Source: Burkholderiales bacterium
Lineage (GTDB): Bacteria; Pseudomonadota; Gammaproteobacteria; Burkholderiales; SG8-41
Assembly (NCBI GenBank): GCA_036262035.1
Contig: DATAJS010000010.1
Span: forward strand, 912,915-976,914
Length of the DNA stretch: 64,000 bases
Reading direction: 5' to 3'
Below the pieces are notes generated by a model. That model did not search any database, was not told the DNA's origin, and was given only the letters and a program-made list of their open reading frames with translations. A program made the position numbers and the translations under genes. This document shows, piece after piece, positions 35,451-45,391 of the stretch. Each line of letters begins with the position of its first letter. Positions within the stretch are counted from its first letter, which is position 1.

Positions 35451-35451
35451 G

Positions 35452-36216
35452 ATGAAGCTCAAGATACTCGGATGCAGCGGAGGGATAGGCGGCGACCTGA
35501 GGACGACGTCGATGCTCATCGACGACGACGTCCTGATCGATGCCGGAACCGGCGTGGGCGACCTCTCGGTCCCCGATCTCACCAAGATCGACCACATCTT
35601 CGTGACCCACTCCCACATGGACCACGTCACGTCGATCCCTTTCCTGGTCGATACCGTGGGCTGGATGCGGAACAAGCCGATCACCCTGTACGCGACGCGG
35701 GAGACCCTGGCGATCCTGCACGAGCACCTCTTCAACTGGAAGCTGTGGCCCGATTTCGCCCAGATTCCCGACCCGGCACGGCCGGTGCTGCGCTACCAGG
35801 CGATCGACGTCGGCGTACCCGTGCGCCTGGGCAACCGCAAGATCACCGCGCTGCCCGCGAATCACGTCGTGCCGGCGGTGGGCTACCACATCGATTCCGG
35901 GGCGGCGAGCCTCGTTTTCAGCGGGGATACGACGACCAACGACGCGCTGTGGGAACACGTGAACCGCATCGACAACCTGCGCTACCTGGTCATCGAGACG
36001 GCGCTCTCGGACCGCGAGCGCGAGCTCGCGATCGCGTCCAAGCACCTGTGTCCCAGCCTGCTCGCGGACGAGCTCAAGAAACTTACCCTGTCGCCGGACG
36101 TCTATATCACGCACCTCAAGCCGCGCGAGGCCGAGGCCATCATGGAAGAGGTGGTCGCGCGGGTCGCGGAGCGCCGCCCGCAGATGTTGCGGAACAACCA
36201 CGTTTTCGAGCTCTGA
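35452..36216 (+). CDS. Metallo-beta-lactamase-fold 3',5'-cyclic-nucleotide phosphodiesterase (class II type)
   Basis: 254 residues. THSHMDHV near residue 61 is the HxHxDH metal motif. ALPANHVVPAVGYHI carries a further His, and FSGDTTTND and YITHLKPREAE complete the binuclear site. The sequence matches class II cAMP phosphodiesterases (CpdP/PDE1-like) rather than RNase Z or hydrolases. It begins one base after the cyclase stop, which supports cAMP as the substrate. Confidence 0.85.
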   Translation: MKLKILGCSGGIGGDLRTTSMLIDDDVLIDAGTGVGDLSVPDLTKIDHIFVTHSHMDHVTSIPFLVDTVGWMRNKPITLYATRETLAILHEHLFNWKLWPDFAQIPDPARPVLRYQAIDVGVPVRLGNRKITALPANHVVPAVGYHIDSGAASLVFSGDTTTNDALWEHVNRIDNLRYLVIETALSDRERELAIASKHLCPSLLADELKKLTLSPDVYITHLKPREAEAIMEEVVARVAERRPQMLRNNHVFEL

Positions 36217-36263
36217 GCGCAGCCGCGGGCATCAACTAAGGGAAAGCTGTAAACGAGGCCGTC

Positions 36264-38639
36264 ATGATTAGCGTACTTCAGAACGTTGCCGCGGGCGAGG
36301 ACGTCCTTGCGCAGAAGCTCGCGTTCCAGCAGCGGCTGCAGGCGCTGACCGGCCGCATCCAGGCGGCGACCAACATCGACGAGGTCCTCGGCGAGATCTC
36401 GCAGGAGGTGTGCGAGGTCTTCGAGGCCGATCGCCTGACGATCTACGTCGTCGCCGACGACAAGGGGTCCATCGTCTCCAAGGTGAAGACCGGCCTGCAC
36501 TCGTTCAAGGACATCAAGCTCCCGATCAACGAGCAGTCGATCGCCGGCTTCACCGCCGCGCACAAGCGCGTGCTCAACATCCGCGACGTCTACGACGATT
36601 CGGAGCTCAGGTCGTACAGCCCGCAGGTCAACTTCCTCAAGGCGGTCGACGTGAAGACCGGCTACCGCACGCGCCAGATGCTGGTCGCGCCGGTGCTGGA
36701 TCCGCGCTCGCGCGATCTCGTCGGCGTGGTGCAGATCATCAACTCGCGCCACGGGCGGCCGTTCATGCCGTTCATGGAAGAGGGCGTCGCCCAGCTCGCC
36801 GATACGCTGGCCGCCGCTTTCCAGCAGCGCCAGAAGACCGCGGGCATGCCGCTGCGGAGCAAGTACGAAGCGCTGGTCGCCAACGCCGTGCTGTCTTCGG
36901 ACGAGCTCGAGCTCGCGCAGCGCTCGGCGCGCCGCAAGAACCTCGACCTCGAGACCGTGCTCATCGAAGAGTTCCAGGTGAAGGTGCCCGACCTCGGCGC
37001 GGCGTTGTCGGCGTACTTCGCGGTGCCTTACGAGCCGTTCAAGGCCGACCGCGTGCGCCCGTCCGACCTGCTGCGCAACATGAGCCGCGAGTTCTGCGAG
37101 ACCAACCAGTGGCTGCCGCTGGGCGAAGACCAGAACGGGCTGGTCATCATGACCGTCGATCCGGAGCAGACGCGCGCGTCGCGCATGGTCGTCAACGTCT
37201 ATCCCAAGAGCAAGATCGTCTACACCGTCACGACCAACCAGGAGTTCGCCGCGACGCTCGAGCAGCTCTTCGGCGGCGGCCTGATCGACGACAACCTCGG
37301 CGACGTCGCCGATCTTCTCGGCACGCTGGACGAGGAGGACGCCGAAGGCGGCATGGGGGAAGACATCGCCTCGGCCGCGAGCGACAACGAGCTCGTCAAG
37401 CTCGTCAACAAGATCATCATCGACGCCTACAAGCAGGGCGCGTCGGACATCCACATCGAGCCCTATCCCGGCAAGGCCAAGACCGAGGTGCGCTTCCGCC
37501 GCGACGGCTCGCTGATGAACTACATCTCGATCCCCGGCAGCTACCGCAACGCGCTCGCCGCGCGGATCAAGATCATGTGCGACCTCGACATCTCCGAGCG
37601 CCGCAAGCCGCAGGACGGCAAGATCAAGTTCAAGAAGTTCGGCCCGCTCGACATCGAGCTGCGCGTGGCGACCATCCCGACCGCCGGCGGCGTCGAGGAT
37701 ATCGTCATGCGTATCCTCGCCGGCGGCGAGCCGATCCCGCTCGACAAGCTCGCGCTCAGCTCGCGTAACCTGGAGCTGACCAAGCAGGCGATCTCCAAGC
37801 CGTACGGGCTGTTCTTCGTGTGCGGCCCGACCGGCTCGGGCAAGACCACCACGCTGCATTCGGTGCTCGGGTATCTGAACGAGCCCGATACCAAGATCTG
37901 GACCGCGGAGGACCCGGTCGAGATCACGCAGAAGGGCCTGCGCCAGGTGCAGGTGAACCGCAAGGCGGGGCTGGATTTCGCGATCGTCATGAAAGCGTTC
38001 CTGCGGGCCGATCCGGACATCATCATGGTCGGCGAGATGCGCGACAAGGAGACGGTCTCCACCGGCATCGAAGCATCGCTCACCGGCCACCTCGTGTTCG
38101 CCACCCTGCACACGAACAGCGCGCCCGAGTCGATCGTGCGCCTGCTCGACATGGGCATGGACCCGTTCAACTTCTCCGACGCGCTCGTCGGCATCCTCGC
38201 GCAGCGCCTCGCCAAGCGCCTGTGCAAGTGCCGCGAGACGCGGGCGATGACCGAGGAGGAGATCGACCGCCTGCTCGAGGAATACGCGTACGAGCTGCTC
38301 GTCACCGACGCCTGGAAAGCCGATCCCGAAGGCGAGCGCGAGAAGCTGCGCGCGGCCTGGATCGCGGAGTTCGGCAACGAGAACGGCGAGCTCACGCATT
38401 ACGAGGCGATCGGCTGCGACGTGTGCGGCGGCACCGGCTACAAGGGCCGCGTCGCGCTGCACGAGCTCCTGATGGGCACCGACCGCATCAAGGCGCACAT
38501 CCAGGAGCACGGCCGCGTCTCGCAGATGCTCGCGACCGGCCTCGAGGAAGGCATGCGCACCCTGAAGCAGGACGGCATCGAGAAAGTGCTGCAAGGGATC
38601 ACCGACATGCAGCAGGTACGGGCGGTGTGCATCAAATGA
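36264..38639 (+). CDS. GAF-domain GspE/PilB-type secretion ATPase
   Basis: 791 residues. An N-terminal GAF domain (about 20-190) precedes a degenerate T2SSE_N/MshEN-like region (about 205-340) and a GspE-type motor. The motor has GPTGSGKTTTLHS (Walker A), the Asp box in TAEDPVEI, MVGEMRDKET (Walker B) and the zinc cysteines LCKC...CDVCGGTGYKGR. Such ATPases drive pilus assembly or type II secretion. The GAF domain would make assembly signal-responsive, and its placement between cyclic-nucleotide genes and HD-GYP fits that. No pilC or pilQ is adjacent; tandem pilins lie 6 kb downstream. Confidence 0.92.
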   Translation: MISVLQNVAAGEDVLAQKLAFQQRLQALTGRIQAATNIDEVLGEISQEVCEVFEADRLTIYVVADDKGSIVSKVKTGLHSFKDIKLPINEQSIAGFTAAHKRVLNIRDVYDDSELRSYSPQVNFLKAVDVKTGYRTRQMLVAPVLDPRSRDLVGVVQIINSRHGRPFMPFMEEGVAQLADTLAAAFQQRQKTAGMPLRSKYEALVANAVLSSDELELAQRSARRKNLDLETVLIEEFQVKVPDLGAALSAYFAVPYEPFKADRVRPSDLLRNMSREFCETNQWLPLGEDQNGLVIMTVDPEQTRASRMVVNVYPKSKIVYTVTTNQEFAATLEQLFGGGLIDDNLGDVADLLGTLDEEDAEGGMGEDIASAASDNELVKLVNKIIIDAYKQGASDIHIEPYPGKAKTEVRFRRDGSLMNYISIPGSYRNALAARIKIMCDLDISERRKPQDGKIKFKKFGPLDIELRVATIPTAGGVEDIVMRILAGGEPIPLDKLALSSRNLELTKQAISKPYGLFFVCGPTGSGKTTTLHSVLGYLNEPDTKIWTAEDPVEITQKGLRQVQVNRKAGLDFAIVMKAFLRADPDIIMVGEMRDKETVSTGIEASLTGHLVFATLHTNSAPESIVRLLDMGMDPFNFSDALVGILAQRLAKRLCKCRETRAMTEEEIDRLLEEYAYELLVTDAWKADPEGEREKLRAAWIAEFGNENGELTHYEAIGCDVCGGTGYKGRVALHELLMGTDRIKAHIQEHGRVSQMLATGLEEGMRTLKQDGIEKVLQGITDMQQVRAVCIK

Positions 38640-40267
38640 GCACGACGGTCGTGGAACAGCTCGCCGCCAAGCCCGAGCCCCACGTCGACCTCCTGCAGAG
38701 GCTCGACCAGCTCGTCGAGATCGGCGTCTCGCTGTCCAGCGAGCGCGACATCGACAAGCTGCTCGAGTCGATCCTCGTCGCGGCGAAGTCGATCACCAAC
38801 GCCGACGGCGGCACGCTCTATCGCATGATCGAGGACGGGCGCAAGCTCAAGTTCGAGATCATGAGGAACGACAGCCTCGGCATCGCGATGGGCGGAACGA
38901 GCGGCGTGCCGATCCCGTTCTACCCGGTGAGCCTGTTCGGCGCCGAGGGCCAGCCCGTCGAGTCGATGGTCGTGGCCTACGCGGTGCACCACGACTGCTC
39001 GATCAACATCGCGGACGCCTACACCGAGAAAGGCTTCGACTTCTCCGGCACCAAGCGCTTCGACGAGAAGACGGGCTACCGCTCGAAGTCGTTCCTGACG
39101 ATCCCGATCAAGAACCACGAGAACGAGATCATCGGCGTGCTGCAGCTCATCAACGCCAAGGACTACGAGTCCGGCGTGGTGCAGGCGTTCACCGAAGCCG
39201 ACCAGCGCCTGGCGGAATCGCTCGCGTCGCAGGCGGCGATCGCGCTCACCAACCGGCTGCTGATCCTCCATCTCGAGAACCTGTTCGAATCGTTCATCAA
39301 GGTGATCAACGCCGCGATCGACGACAAGTCGCCTTACACCGGCGGCCATTGCGAGCGCGTGCCGGCGCTGACGATGATGCTCGCCGACGCGGTCACGGAA
39401 TGCAGGCGGGGGCCGCTGTCCGATTTCACGATGAGCGATCGCGACCGCTACGAGCTGAAGATCGCGGGTCTGCTGCACGACTGCGGGAAGGTCACCACGC
39501 CGGTGCACGTCGTCGACAAGGCGACCAAGCTGCAGACGATCTTCGACCGCATCGAGCTGGTCGACACGCGCTTCGAGGTGATCCGGCGCGACGCGATCAT
39601 CGAGCTCGGGCGCGACCATCCCGACCTGCCGGCGCGGCTGAAGGAGATCGACGACGACCGCGAGTTCCTGAGGAAGAGCAACGTCGGCGGCGAATCGATG
39701 AAGGACGCCGACATCGAGCGCGTCAAGGCGATCTCGCGCAAGTACCGCTGGCTGGGGCCGACCGGGGCCGAGACCAACTTCCTGTCGGACGAGGAGGTCC
39801 TGAACCTCACGATCCGCGCGGGCACGCTGACGCAGGAAGAGCGCCAGGTCATCAACCATCACATCACGATGACGATCCAGATGCTGGAAGCCCTGCCGTG
39901 GCCCAAGCACCTGTCGAACGTCGTCGAATACGCCGGCGGCCATCACGAGCGCATGGACGGCAAGGGCTATCCCAAGGGCCTCACGCGCGAGCAGATGTCG
40001 GTGCAGGCCCGCTGCATGGGCATCGCCGACATCTTCGAGGCGCTCACCGCCCGCGACCGGCCCTACAAGAAAGGCAAGACGCTGTCCGAGGCGCTGACGA
40101 TCCTCGGCAAGTTCAAGCTGAACGGACACATCGATCCGGATCTCTTCGACGTGTTCATGTGGGAAAAGGTGTACGACAAGTACGCCGCGGAGTTCATGCA
40201 GCCGGAGCAGATCGACGCCGTCGACCCGGGGCAGATCCCCGGCTACGTGCCGCCGCCGGCGCACTGA
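38636..40267 (+). CDS. GAF-HD-GYP cyclic-di-GMP phosphodiesterase
   Basis: 543 residues. A GAF domain (about 20-200) precedes an HD-GYP domain. The catalytic residues are complete: GLLHDCGKVTTP (HD), NHHITMTIQML, and GGHHERMDGKGYPKGL, which contains both the HHE and GYP signatures. It should hydrolyse c-di-GMP. The ATG overlaps the upstream ATPase stop (ATGA at 38636), so the motor and this phosphodiesterase are made together. Confidence 0.93.
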   Translation: MSTTVVEQLAAKPEPHVDLLQRLDQLVEIGVSLSSERDIDKLLESILVAAKSITNADGGTLYRMIEDGRKLKFEIMRNDSLGIAMGGTSGVPIPFYPVSLFGAEGQPVESMVVAYAVHHDCSINIADAYTEKGFDFSGTKRFDEKTGYRSKSFLTIPIKNHENEIIGVLQLINAKDYESGVVQAFTEADQRLAESLASQAAIALTNRLLILHLENLFESFIKVINAAIDDKSPYTGGHCERVPALTMMLADAVTECRRGPLSDFTMSDRDRYELKIAGLLHDCGKVTTPVHVVDKATKLQTIFDRIELVDTRFEVIRRDAIIELGRDHPDLPARLKEIDDDREFLRKSNVGGESMKDADIERVKAISRKYRWLGPTGAETNFLSDEEVLNLTIRAGTLTQEERQVINHHITMTIQMLEALPWPKHLSNVVEYAGGHHERMDGKGYPKGLTREQMSVQARCMGIADIFEALTARDRPYKKGKTLSEALTILGKFKLNGHIDPDLFDVFMWEKVYDKYAAEFMQPEQIDAVDPGQIPGYVPPPAH

Positions 40268-40278
40268 CGGCTGAAGGA

Positions 40279-40366
40279 GTCATTGCGAGGAGCGAAGCGA
40301 CGAAGCACTCCCGCAACGTGCGCCACGGGATCGCCACGGCGCTCCTTCGGAGCGCCTCGCGATGAC
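40279..40366. repeat. GTCATTGCGAGGAGCGAAG-type dispersed repeat
   Basis: GTCATTGCGAGGAGCGAAGC at one end and GAGCGCCTCGCGATGAC at the other form an imperfect palindrome of about 88 bp. This sequence family is widespread between genes in proteobacteria. It sits between convergent genes. Confidence 0.75.
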
Positions 40367-40386
40367 GATCGCCGTCCCGGCGATCG

Positions 40387-40704
40387 TCAGCTCTTGCGGG
40401 TCAGGTAAACGACGAGGCCTTCGGTCGCCGTCTCGATGAGCTTCTTGCTGTAGCCCAGCGCTTCGAGCTCCCAGCGGAAGGTATTGCCGAGCCGGGCTTT
40501 CTTGTAGACCCCGAGCTTGTGCTCGTTCTTGAACTCCACCGCCTTGTTGCACACGCCTTCGAGGATGCGCGCGAGGCGTTTCTCGGAGAGCGAACGGTCG
40601 GGCGCGTTGGCGAGCGAGGGCGGATACTGGCGAGCGATTTCCTCCGCGAGACTCTTCGCGAACAAGTCCACGTCCTTACCGGACACCGAGCTGAACAAAG
40701 CCAT
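40387..40704 (-). CDS. Conserved hypothetical protein, about 105 residues
   Basis: Begins MALFSSVSGKDVDLFAKSL at 40704 and ends with VVYLTRKS. It is helical and charged, with no signal peptide or membrane segment. SEKRLARILEGVCNKAVEF and LGNTFRWELEALGY look like conserved blocks. A small betaproteobacterial family of this kind exists, but its function is not known to me. It is transcribed opposite to both neighbours. Confidence 0.7.
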   Translation of the reverse strand: MALFSSVSGKDVDLFAKSLAEEIARQYPPSLANAPDRSLSEKRLARILEGVCNKAVEFKNEHKLGVYKKARLGNTFRWELEALGYSKKLIETATEGLVVYLTRKS

Positions 40705-40782
40705 GCGTATAACCCTCGTCGCGTCGTGGCGCGTCTCCCATATCATATAGCATCGAATGCTCACGCACGCCATGGCGCCCGC

Positions 40783-42339
40783 ATGCTCCTGAAGACGCTC
40801 GCGAGGGATCTCGTAGCCCTGCCGCTCCGCGCGTGGCGCGCGCGCCGCGCCGCCGCGCTGCAGAACGTCGCCTTGCGCCAGTGCGACCGGGGCGATCGCG
40901 AAGCGGCGCTCGCGACGCTCAAGCGCGCCGCCAGCCTCGACCCGAAGAGCGCGTCGGTGCGCGCGTTCATGGGGGTGGTCCTGCTGCAGCTGCGCTCGCT
41001 CGACGCCGCGCTCGACCACCTGCGCATCGCCCACGACACCGATCCGCAGAACGGCGACATCCTGAAGCTCCTCGTCGAGACGCTGCTGCAGTCGGGCCGC
41101 TACCAGAAGGCGCTCACGATCTGCGAGGCGGCGCTGCGCCGCGACCGCGCGTTCTACGAGGCGTGGACGTGCCTCGGCCTCGTCTATCGCCGGACTCATC
41201 GCTCCGCCGAGGCGCTCGAGTGCTACGAGCGCGCGGTCGCGCTCAACGCGCGCGACGTCGATTCGATGGCCAATCGCGCGATCGCGCTCTCCGATCTGGG
41301 CAGGCTGGACGAAGCGCTCGAAGCCCTGGAAGCGGTGCTCGCGGTCTCGCCCGATCACGTGCTGGCGCGGTTTCACCGCGGTCTCGCGCGGCTCTCGCAA
41401 GGCGATTACGCGCAAGGGTGGCCCGATTACGAGCTGCGCCTGGCGAGCAGCGACAAGCCGGAGATCAAAGCGCTCGCGCCGCGCTGGGAAGGCGCGCCGC
41501 TCGAGGGTCGATCGATCCTCGTGCGCGGCGAGCAGGGCCTGGGCGACCAGATCATGTTCGCCTCGTGCCTGCCGGAGCTCATCACCAATGCGGCAAGCTG
41601 CACGATCGAGTGCGAGCGCAAGCTCGTGGCGCTCTTCGGACGTTCTTTTCCCGAGGCGCGCGTCCACGCCATCGGCGAGACGCCGGCGGATGCGCGCCAC
41701 GACTTCGAGGTGCCGCTCGGCAGCCTGCCGCTGCACTGCCGGCGCACCGCGCAGGACTTTCCCCGACACCCCGGTTATCTCAAGCCGGATCCCGCGCGCG
41801 TGCGCGAATGGCGCGGGAAGCTCCACGCGCTCGGGCCGGGCCTGAAGATCGGCATTTCGTGGCGCGGCGGCACCGCTCTCACGCGCGTGGCGCTGCGCTC
41901 GATTCCGCTCGAAGGCTGGGAGCGCCTGTTCGCGCTCGCGGGCGTGCGCTTCGTGAGCCTGCAATACACCGACGCCGCGGCCGCCGAGGTCGCCGCGCTG
42001 GAGCGCTCCGGCGGACCTTCCATCGTGCACTGGCCGGAAGCGATCGACGACTACGACGAGACCGCGGCGCTGGTCGCGGCGCTCGACCTCACCATCAGCG
42101 TCTGCACTTCGGTCGTCCATCTCGCGGGCGCGGTGGGTCGACCGGTGTGGGTGCTCGCACCGCAGGCGGCTGAATGGCGTTACGGCACTCGCGGCGAAGC
42201 GCTGCCGTGGTACCCTTCGGCGCGGGTCTTCCGGCAGGAACACCCCGACGATTGGGACTCGGTCCTGCGCCGCGTCGCGTCCGAGCTGCACGCGCTGCAG
42301 CAATACAGCTTCGGCGGGGCCGGCGCGGTCCGCCACTAG
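40783..42339 (+). CDS. TPR glycosyltransferase (GT9-like C-terminal domain)
   Basis: 518 residues. About five to six tetratricopeptide repeats (residues 25-230) are followed by a heptosyltransferase/GT9-like domain. RGEQGLGDQIMFASCLPEL is the nucleotide-sugar loop, IGISWRGGTALTR follows, and [18 protein letters not shown] is the acceptor/donor site. The start is set at 40783 because upstream codons run antisense to the neighbouring gene. It is paralogous to the gene at 43069. These TPR-GT9 proteins probably glycosylate proteins or short glycans; the substrate is unknown. Confidence 0.83.
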   Translation: MLLKTLARDLVALPLRAWRARRAAALQNVALRQCDRGDREAALATLKRAASLDPKSASVRAFMGVVLLQLRSLDAALDHLRIAHDTDPQNGDILKLLVETLLQSGRYQKALTICEAALRRDRAFYEAWTCLGLVYRRTHRSAEALECYERAVALNARDVDSMANRAIALSDLGRLDEALEALEAVLAVSPDHVLARFHRGLARLSQGDYAQGWPDYELRLASSDKPEIKALAPRWEGAPLEGRSILVRGEQGLGDQIMFASCLPELITNAASCTIECERKLVALFGRSFPEARVHAIGETPADARHDFEVPLGSLPLHCRRTAQDFPRHPGYLKPDPARVREWRGKLHALGPGLKIGISWRGGTALTRVALRSIPLEGWERLFALAGVRFVSLQYTDAAAAEVAALERSGGPSIVHWPEAIDDYDETAALVAALDLTISVCTSVVHLAGAVGRPVWVLAPQAAEWRYGTRGEALPWYPSARVFRQEHPDDWDSVLRRVASELHALQQYSFGGAGAVRH

Positions 42340-42391
42340 GCGCGTGTGAAACAATGGAGTCCCCGCCCGTTCACTCCTCACGGTCCTGTCC

Positions 42392-43069
42392 TTGATTCCC
42401 GTATTCATCGGTTTCGATCCGCGCGAGACGGTCGCTTTTCACGTGCTCGCGCACAGCATCCACGCCCGCGCGTCGCAGCCGGTCGGCGTCGCTCCCCTGA
42501 TGCTGTCCCAGCTGCGAGGCGTGCTGACGCGCGAGCGGCATGAGCTCCAGTCGACCGACTTCTCGTTCTCGCGCTTTCTCACGCCGTATCTGTCGGGCTA
42601 TCGCGGCTGGTCGCTCTTCATGGACTGCGACATGCTCATGCTCGAAGACGTGGCCGAGCTGTGGGCGATGCGCGACGAGCGCTGCGCCGTGATGGTCGTC
42701 AAGCACGTACACACGCCGCGCGAGACGGTGAAGTTCCTCGGCGAGCCGCAGACGAAATACGAGAAGAAGAACTGGTCGAGCGTGATGCTCTTCAACAACG
42801 AGCGCTGCGCGGCGCTCACCCCCGATTACGTGAACACCGCGAGCGGGCTCGAGCTCCACCAGTTCAAGTGGCTGCAATCGGAGTCGCTGATCGGCGCCCT
42901 GCCGGCGCGCTGGAACCATCTGGTCGGCTACGACGCGCCGCGGTCCGACGCAGCGCTCGTGCACTACACCCTCGGCGGGCCTTACTTCCCCGAATACGCC
43001 GACTGCGAGTACGCCGACGAGTGGCGGGCCGAGCGGCGGCGCATGCTAGAGCCCGCCGCCGGCGATTGA
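42392..43069 (+). CDS. GT8-like glycosyltransferase
   Basis: 225 residues. It begins IPVFIGFDPRETVAFHVL, typical of a GT-A fold; SLFMDCDMLML gives the DxD metal motif near residue 76, and HYTLGGPYFPEY is the C-terminal acceptor region. The start is TTG at 42392; no ATG fits and no clear Shine-Dalgarno is seen. The stop overlaps the next ATG (TGATG at 43067-43071), so it is translated with the downstream TPR glycosyltransferase. Confidence 0.8.
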   Translation: MIPVFIGFDPRETVAFHVLAHSIHARASQPVGVAPLMLSQLRGVLTRERHELQSTDFSFSRFLTPYLSGYRGWSLFMDCDMLMLEDVAELWAMRDERCAVMVVKHVHTPRETVKFLGEPQTKYEKKNWSSVMLFNNERCAALTPDYVNTASGLELHQFKWLQSESLIGALPARWNHLVGYDAPRSDAALVHYTLGGPYFPEYADCEYADEWRAERRRMLEPAAGD

Positions 43070-44712
43070 TGTTCGACGCGCTGCGCCGCTGGTTCGCGCG
43101 CGAGGCGCGGCCGCATGCCGCGCCCGCGGCGCCGCCGGCCAATGCCGACAAGCTGCTGGCGCCGGTCGCCTCGGCGCTGCAATCCGGCGACGAAGCCGAA
43201 GCGCTGCGGCTGCTCGAAGCGCTCACCTGGCAGCATCCCGAGCTCGCCGAGGCGCACTGCGCGCTCGGCGAGCTCCTCGCGAGGCGCGGCGAGACCGACG
43301 AGGCACGCGACAGCTTCACGCTCGCGCTGCATTTCGCGCCGGGCAGCGCGCGCGCGCACTATGCGCTCGGCACGCTCGAGCTCTCGCAGCACCACATCCC
43401 CGCCGCGGTGCGCTCGATCACGCAGGCGCTCGAGCACGGCGGTCCGAACGCGGCGATGTACAACACCCTCGGCGCGGCTCACGCGGAAGCGGGCGATCAC
43501 GTCGAGGCGGTCGCATGCTTCCGCAAGGCCGTCGCCATCGCGCCGGACTTCGCCGAGGCGCACAGCAACCTCGGTTGCGTGCTTTTTCGCGAGCTCGAGG
43601 AGCAGGACGAAGGGCCGGCCGCGATCGAGCGCGCCATCGAGCTCGGCGCGCGCGGCGACGCGGTGTGGGTCAACAGGGCGATGGTCTGGCACAGGCGCGG
43701 CGAGATCGATCGCGCGCTGGCGGTCTACGACGATCTGCTCGCGCGCGATCCCGGCATGGCGCAGGCCCGTCTCAATCGCGCCCTGATCCGGCTCGCGCGC
43801 GGCGATTTCGCGGCAGGCTGGGACGACTACGAAGCCCGCCGGTCACTGCCGGGGGCGGCGCCGACGCCTGCGGGCGCGGGCGAATGGGACGGGGACGATC
43901 TGCAGGGGCGCTCGCTCCTCGTCTATCCGGAGCAGGGACTCGGCGACGAGATCATGTTCGCTTCGTGCATTCCGGACCTGCTGCGCATGGAGGCTCGCTG
44001 CGCCCTACGGTGCAATCCCAAGCTCGAAACGCTTTTCAGGCGTTCTTTCCCTGCCGCCGATGTGGCGCGCGCGCACGGGCCGGTGTCGTCCGCCGCGCAG
44101 TGGGACCGCGCGATCAGCATCGCAAGCCTGCCGCGCTTTCTGCGCCGCAGCCGCGCCGCGTTTCCTGCGCACGGGGCGTATCTTCACGCCGATCCTGCGC
44201 GCGTCGAGCACTGGCGGGCGCGTCTCGGCGCGTTGCCGGGCAGGCTCAAGGTGGGGCTGTCGTGGCGGGGAGGACTGCCCTCGACCCGGCGCAACCTGCG
44301 CTCGATACCGCTCCCGGACTGGGTCGACGTGCTGCGGATTCCCGGCGTCGATTTCGTGAGCCTCCAGTACACCGACAGCACGCGCGAGATCGAGGAGCTC
44401 TCCCGCGAGTCCGACGTGACCATCCATGAATGGAAAGACGCGATCGCCGATTACGACGAGACCGCCGCGCTCGTCGCTGCGCTCGACCTCGTGATCTCGG
44501 TGCAGACGTCCGTCGTCCATCTCGCCGGCGCGCTCGGCGCGCGCACGTGGGCGCTCATCCCGGAAGTGCCGGAGTGGCGCTATGGCGAGCACGGCGACAC
44601 GATGCCGTGGTATCCCTCCGTCACGCTGTGGCGCAAGCAACGCGGCGAAGAATGGGTCTGCGTGCTCGCGCGCGTTGCGCGAGCCTTACGGGAGCGCGCG
44701 GGCGCTGCATGA
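43069..44712 (+). CDS. TPR glycosyltransferase (GT9-like), paralogue
   Basis: 547 residues. TPRs span about residues 30-250. The C-terminal domain parallels the gene at 40783: [35 protein letters not shown], and [19 protein letters not shown]. An ancestral duplication is clear. The start is fixed by the TGATG overlap with the GT8-like gene. Its end is 62 nt upstream of the first pilin, which has its own promoter. Pilin or surface-protein glycosylation is a reasonable inference. Confidence 0.84.
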   Translation: MFDALRRWFAREARPHAAPAAPPANADKLLAPVASALQSGDEAEALRLLEALTWQHPELAEAHCALGELLARRGETDEARDSFTLALHFAPGSARAHYALGTLELSQHHIPAAVRSITQALEHGGPNAAMYNTLGAAHAEAGDHVEAVACFRKAVAIAPDFAEAHSNLGCVLFRELEEQDEGPAAIERAIELGARGDAVWVNRAMVWHRRGEIDRALAVYDDLLARDPGMAQARLNRALIRLARGDFAAGWDDYEARRSLPGAAPTPAGAGEWDGDDLQGRSLLVYPEQGLGDEIMFASCIPDLLRMEARCALRCNPKLETLFRRSFPAADVARAHGPVSSAAQWDRAISIASLPRFLRRSRAAFPAHGAYLHADPARVEHWRARLGALPGRLKVGLSWRGGLPSTRRNLRSIPLPDWVDVLRIPGVDFVSLQYTDSTREIEELSRESDVTIHEWKDAIADYDETAALVAALDLVISVQTSVVHLAGALGARTWALIPEVPEWRYGEHGDTMPWYPSVTLWRKQRGEEWVCVLARVARALRERAGAA

Positions 44713-44715
44713 CGG

Positions 44716-44731
44716 AGGCATGCATGTTGCT
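44716..44731 (+). promoter_or_regulatory. Sigma-54-type promoter of the first pilin
   Basis: AGGCATGCATGTTGCT: GG at 44717-44718 and GC at 44729-44730 are separated by the required 10 nt, and TTGC matches the -12 consensus. It lies 44 nt before the pilin ATG. pilA genes in many proteobacteria use sigma-54 with PilR. Confidence 0.6.
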
Positions 44732-44774
44732 TGACGACTCCGGCCGTGCCTCGCCGTACGGTCGAGGAGACGAG

Positions 44775-45188
44775 ATGCAACGTGCGCAAAAGGCCTTTAC
44801 GCTGATCGAGCTGATGATCGTCGTGGCGATCATCGGGATACTCGCGGCGATCGCGCTGCCGGCGTACCGCGACTACACCATACGCAGCCGCGTCTCCGAG
44901 CTCATCACCGCCGCGAGCGCCTACAAGGTCTCGGTCGCGGAGCGCGCCTTTGCCGACGCGGCGATCACGAATGCAGGTGTGGGCTTGACCGTGACGACCG
45001 TCGGCTACGTGACCGGCGGCTCGGTCACCCAGGCGGGCATCATCACGATCAGCTCGACGACCGTCGGCACCGACGTGACGATCACGCTCACGCCGAGCTT
45101 TACCCCGCCGACGGGGCCGCTGGTGTGGTCCTGCTCGTCGCCTGCGGCGCAGCACAAATACGTGCCGCCCGAGTGCCGGCAGCCGTGA
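44775..45188 (+). CDS. Type IV major-pilin-like protein
   Basis: 137 residues. The class III prepilin leader [17 protein letters not shown] is cleaved between A and F by PilD; Glu5 of the mature protein is present, followed by the hydrophobic N-terminal helix. Two C-terminal cysteines (WSCSS and PPECRQP) form the usual disulfide loop. The Thr/Val/Gly-rich middle part is the beta-sheet head. It is very similar to the second pilin, so this is a tandem duplication. ATG 44775 is chosen because it starts the leader peptide. Confidence 0.92.
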   Translation: MQRAQKAFTLIELMIVVAIIGILAAIALPAYRDYTIRSRVSELITAASAYKVSVAERAFADAAITNAGVGLTVTTVGYVTGGSVTQAGIITISSTTVGTDVTITLTPSFTPPTGPLVWSCSSPAAQHKYVPPECRQP

Positions 45189-45321
45189 CGCGACAGGGCG
45201 CGTCGGGGGTGACGAAAAACGTCACTTTGTGACGAAGCGCGTGACCGGACCGCACCCGCGGACCGTGACGTGCGACACGAAAAGCGGCTGCAAAACCTCT
45301 GGAAGCGCCTCGATGCGTCAC

Positions 45322-45337
45322 TGGTATACATGTTGCT
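45322..45337 (+). promoter_or_regulatory. Sigma-54-type promoter of the second pilin
   Basis: TGGTATACATGTTGCT with GG at 45323-45324 and GC at 45335-45336, 10 nt apart. It shares CATGTTGCTT with the first pilin's promoter and lies 55 nt before the ATG. The remaining part of the 203-nt gap shows no open frame. Confidence 0.65.
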
Positions 45338-45391
45338 TCGAGGCGTGGCACGACACGGCGCCCGTGTCCATGCTCATAGGAGAACTGGTTC

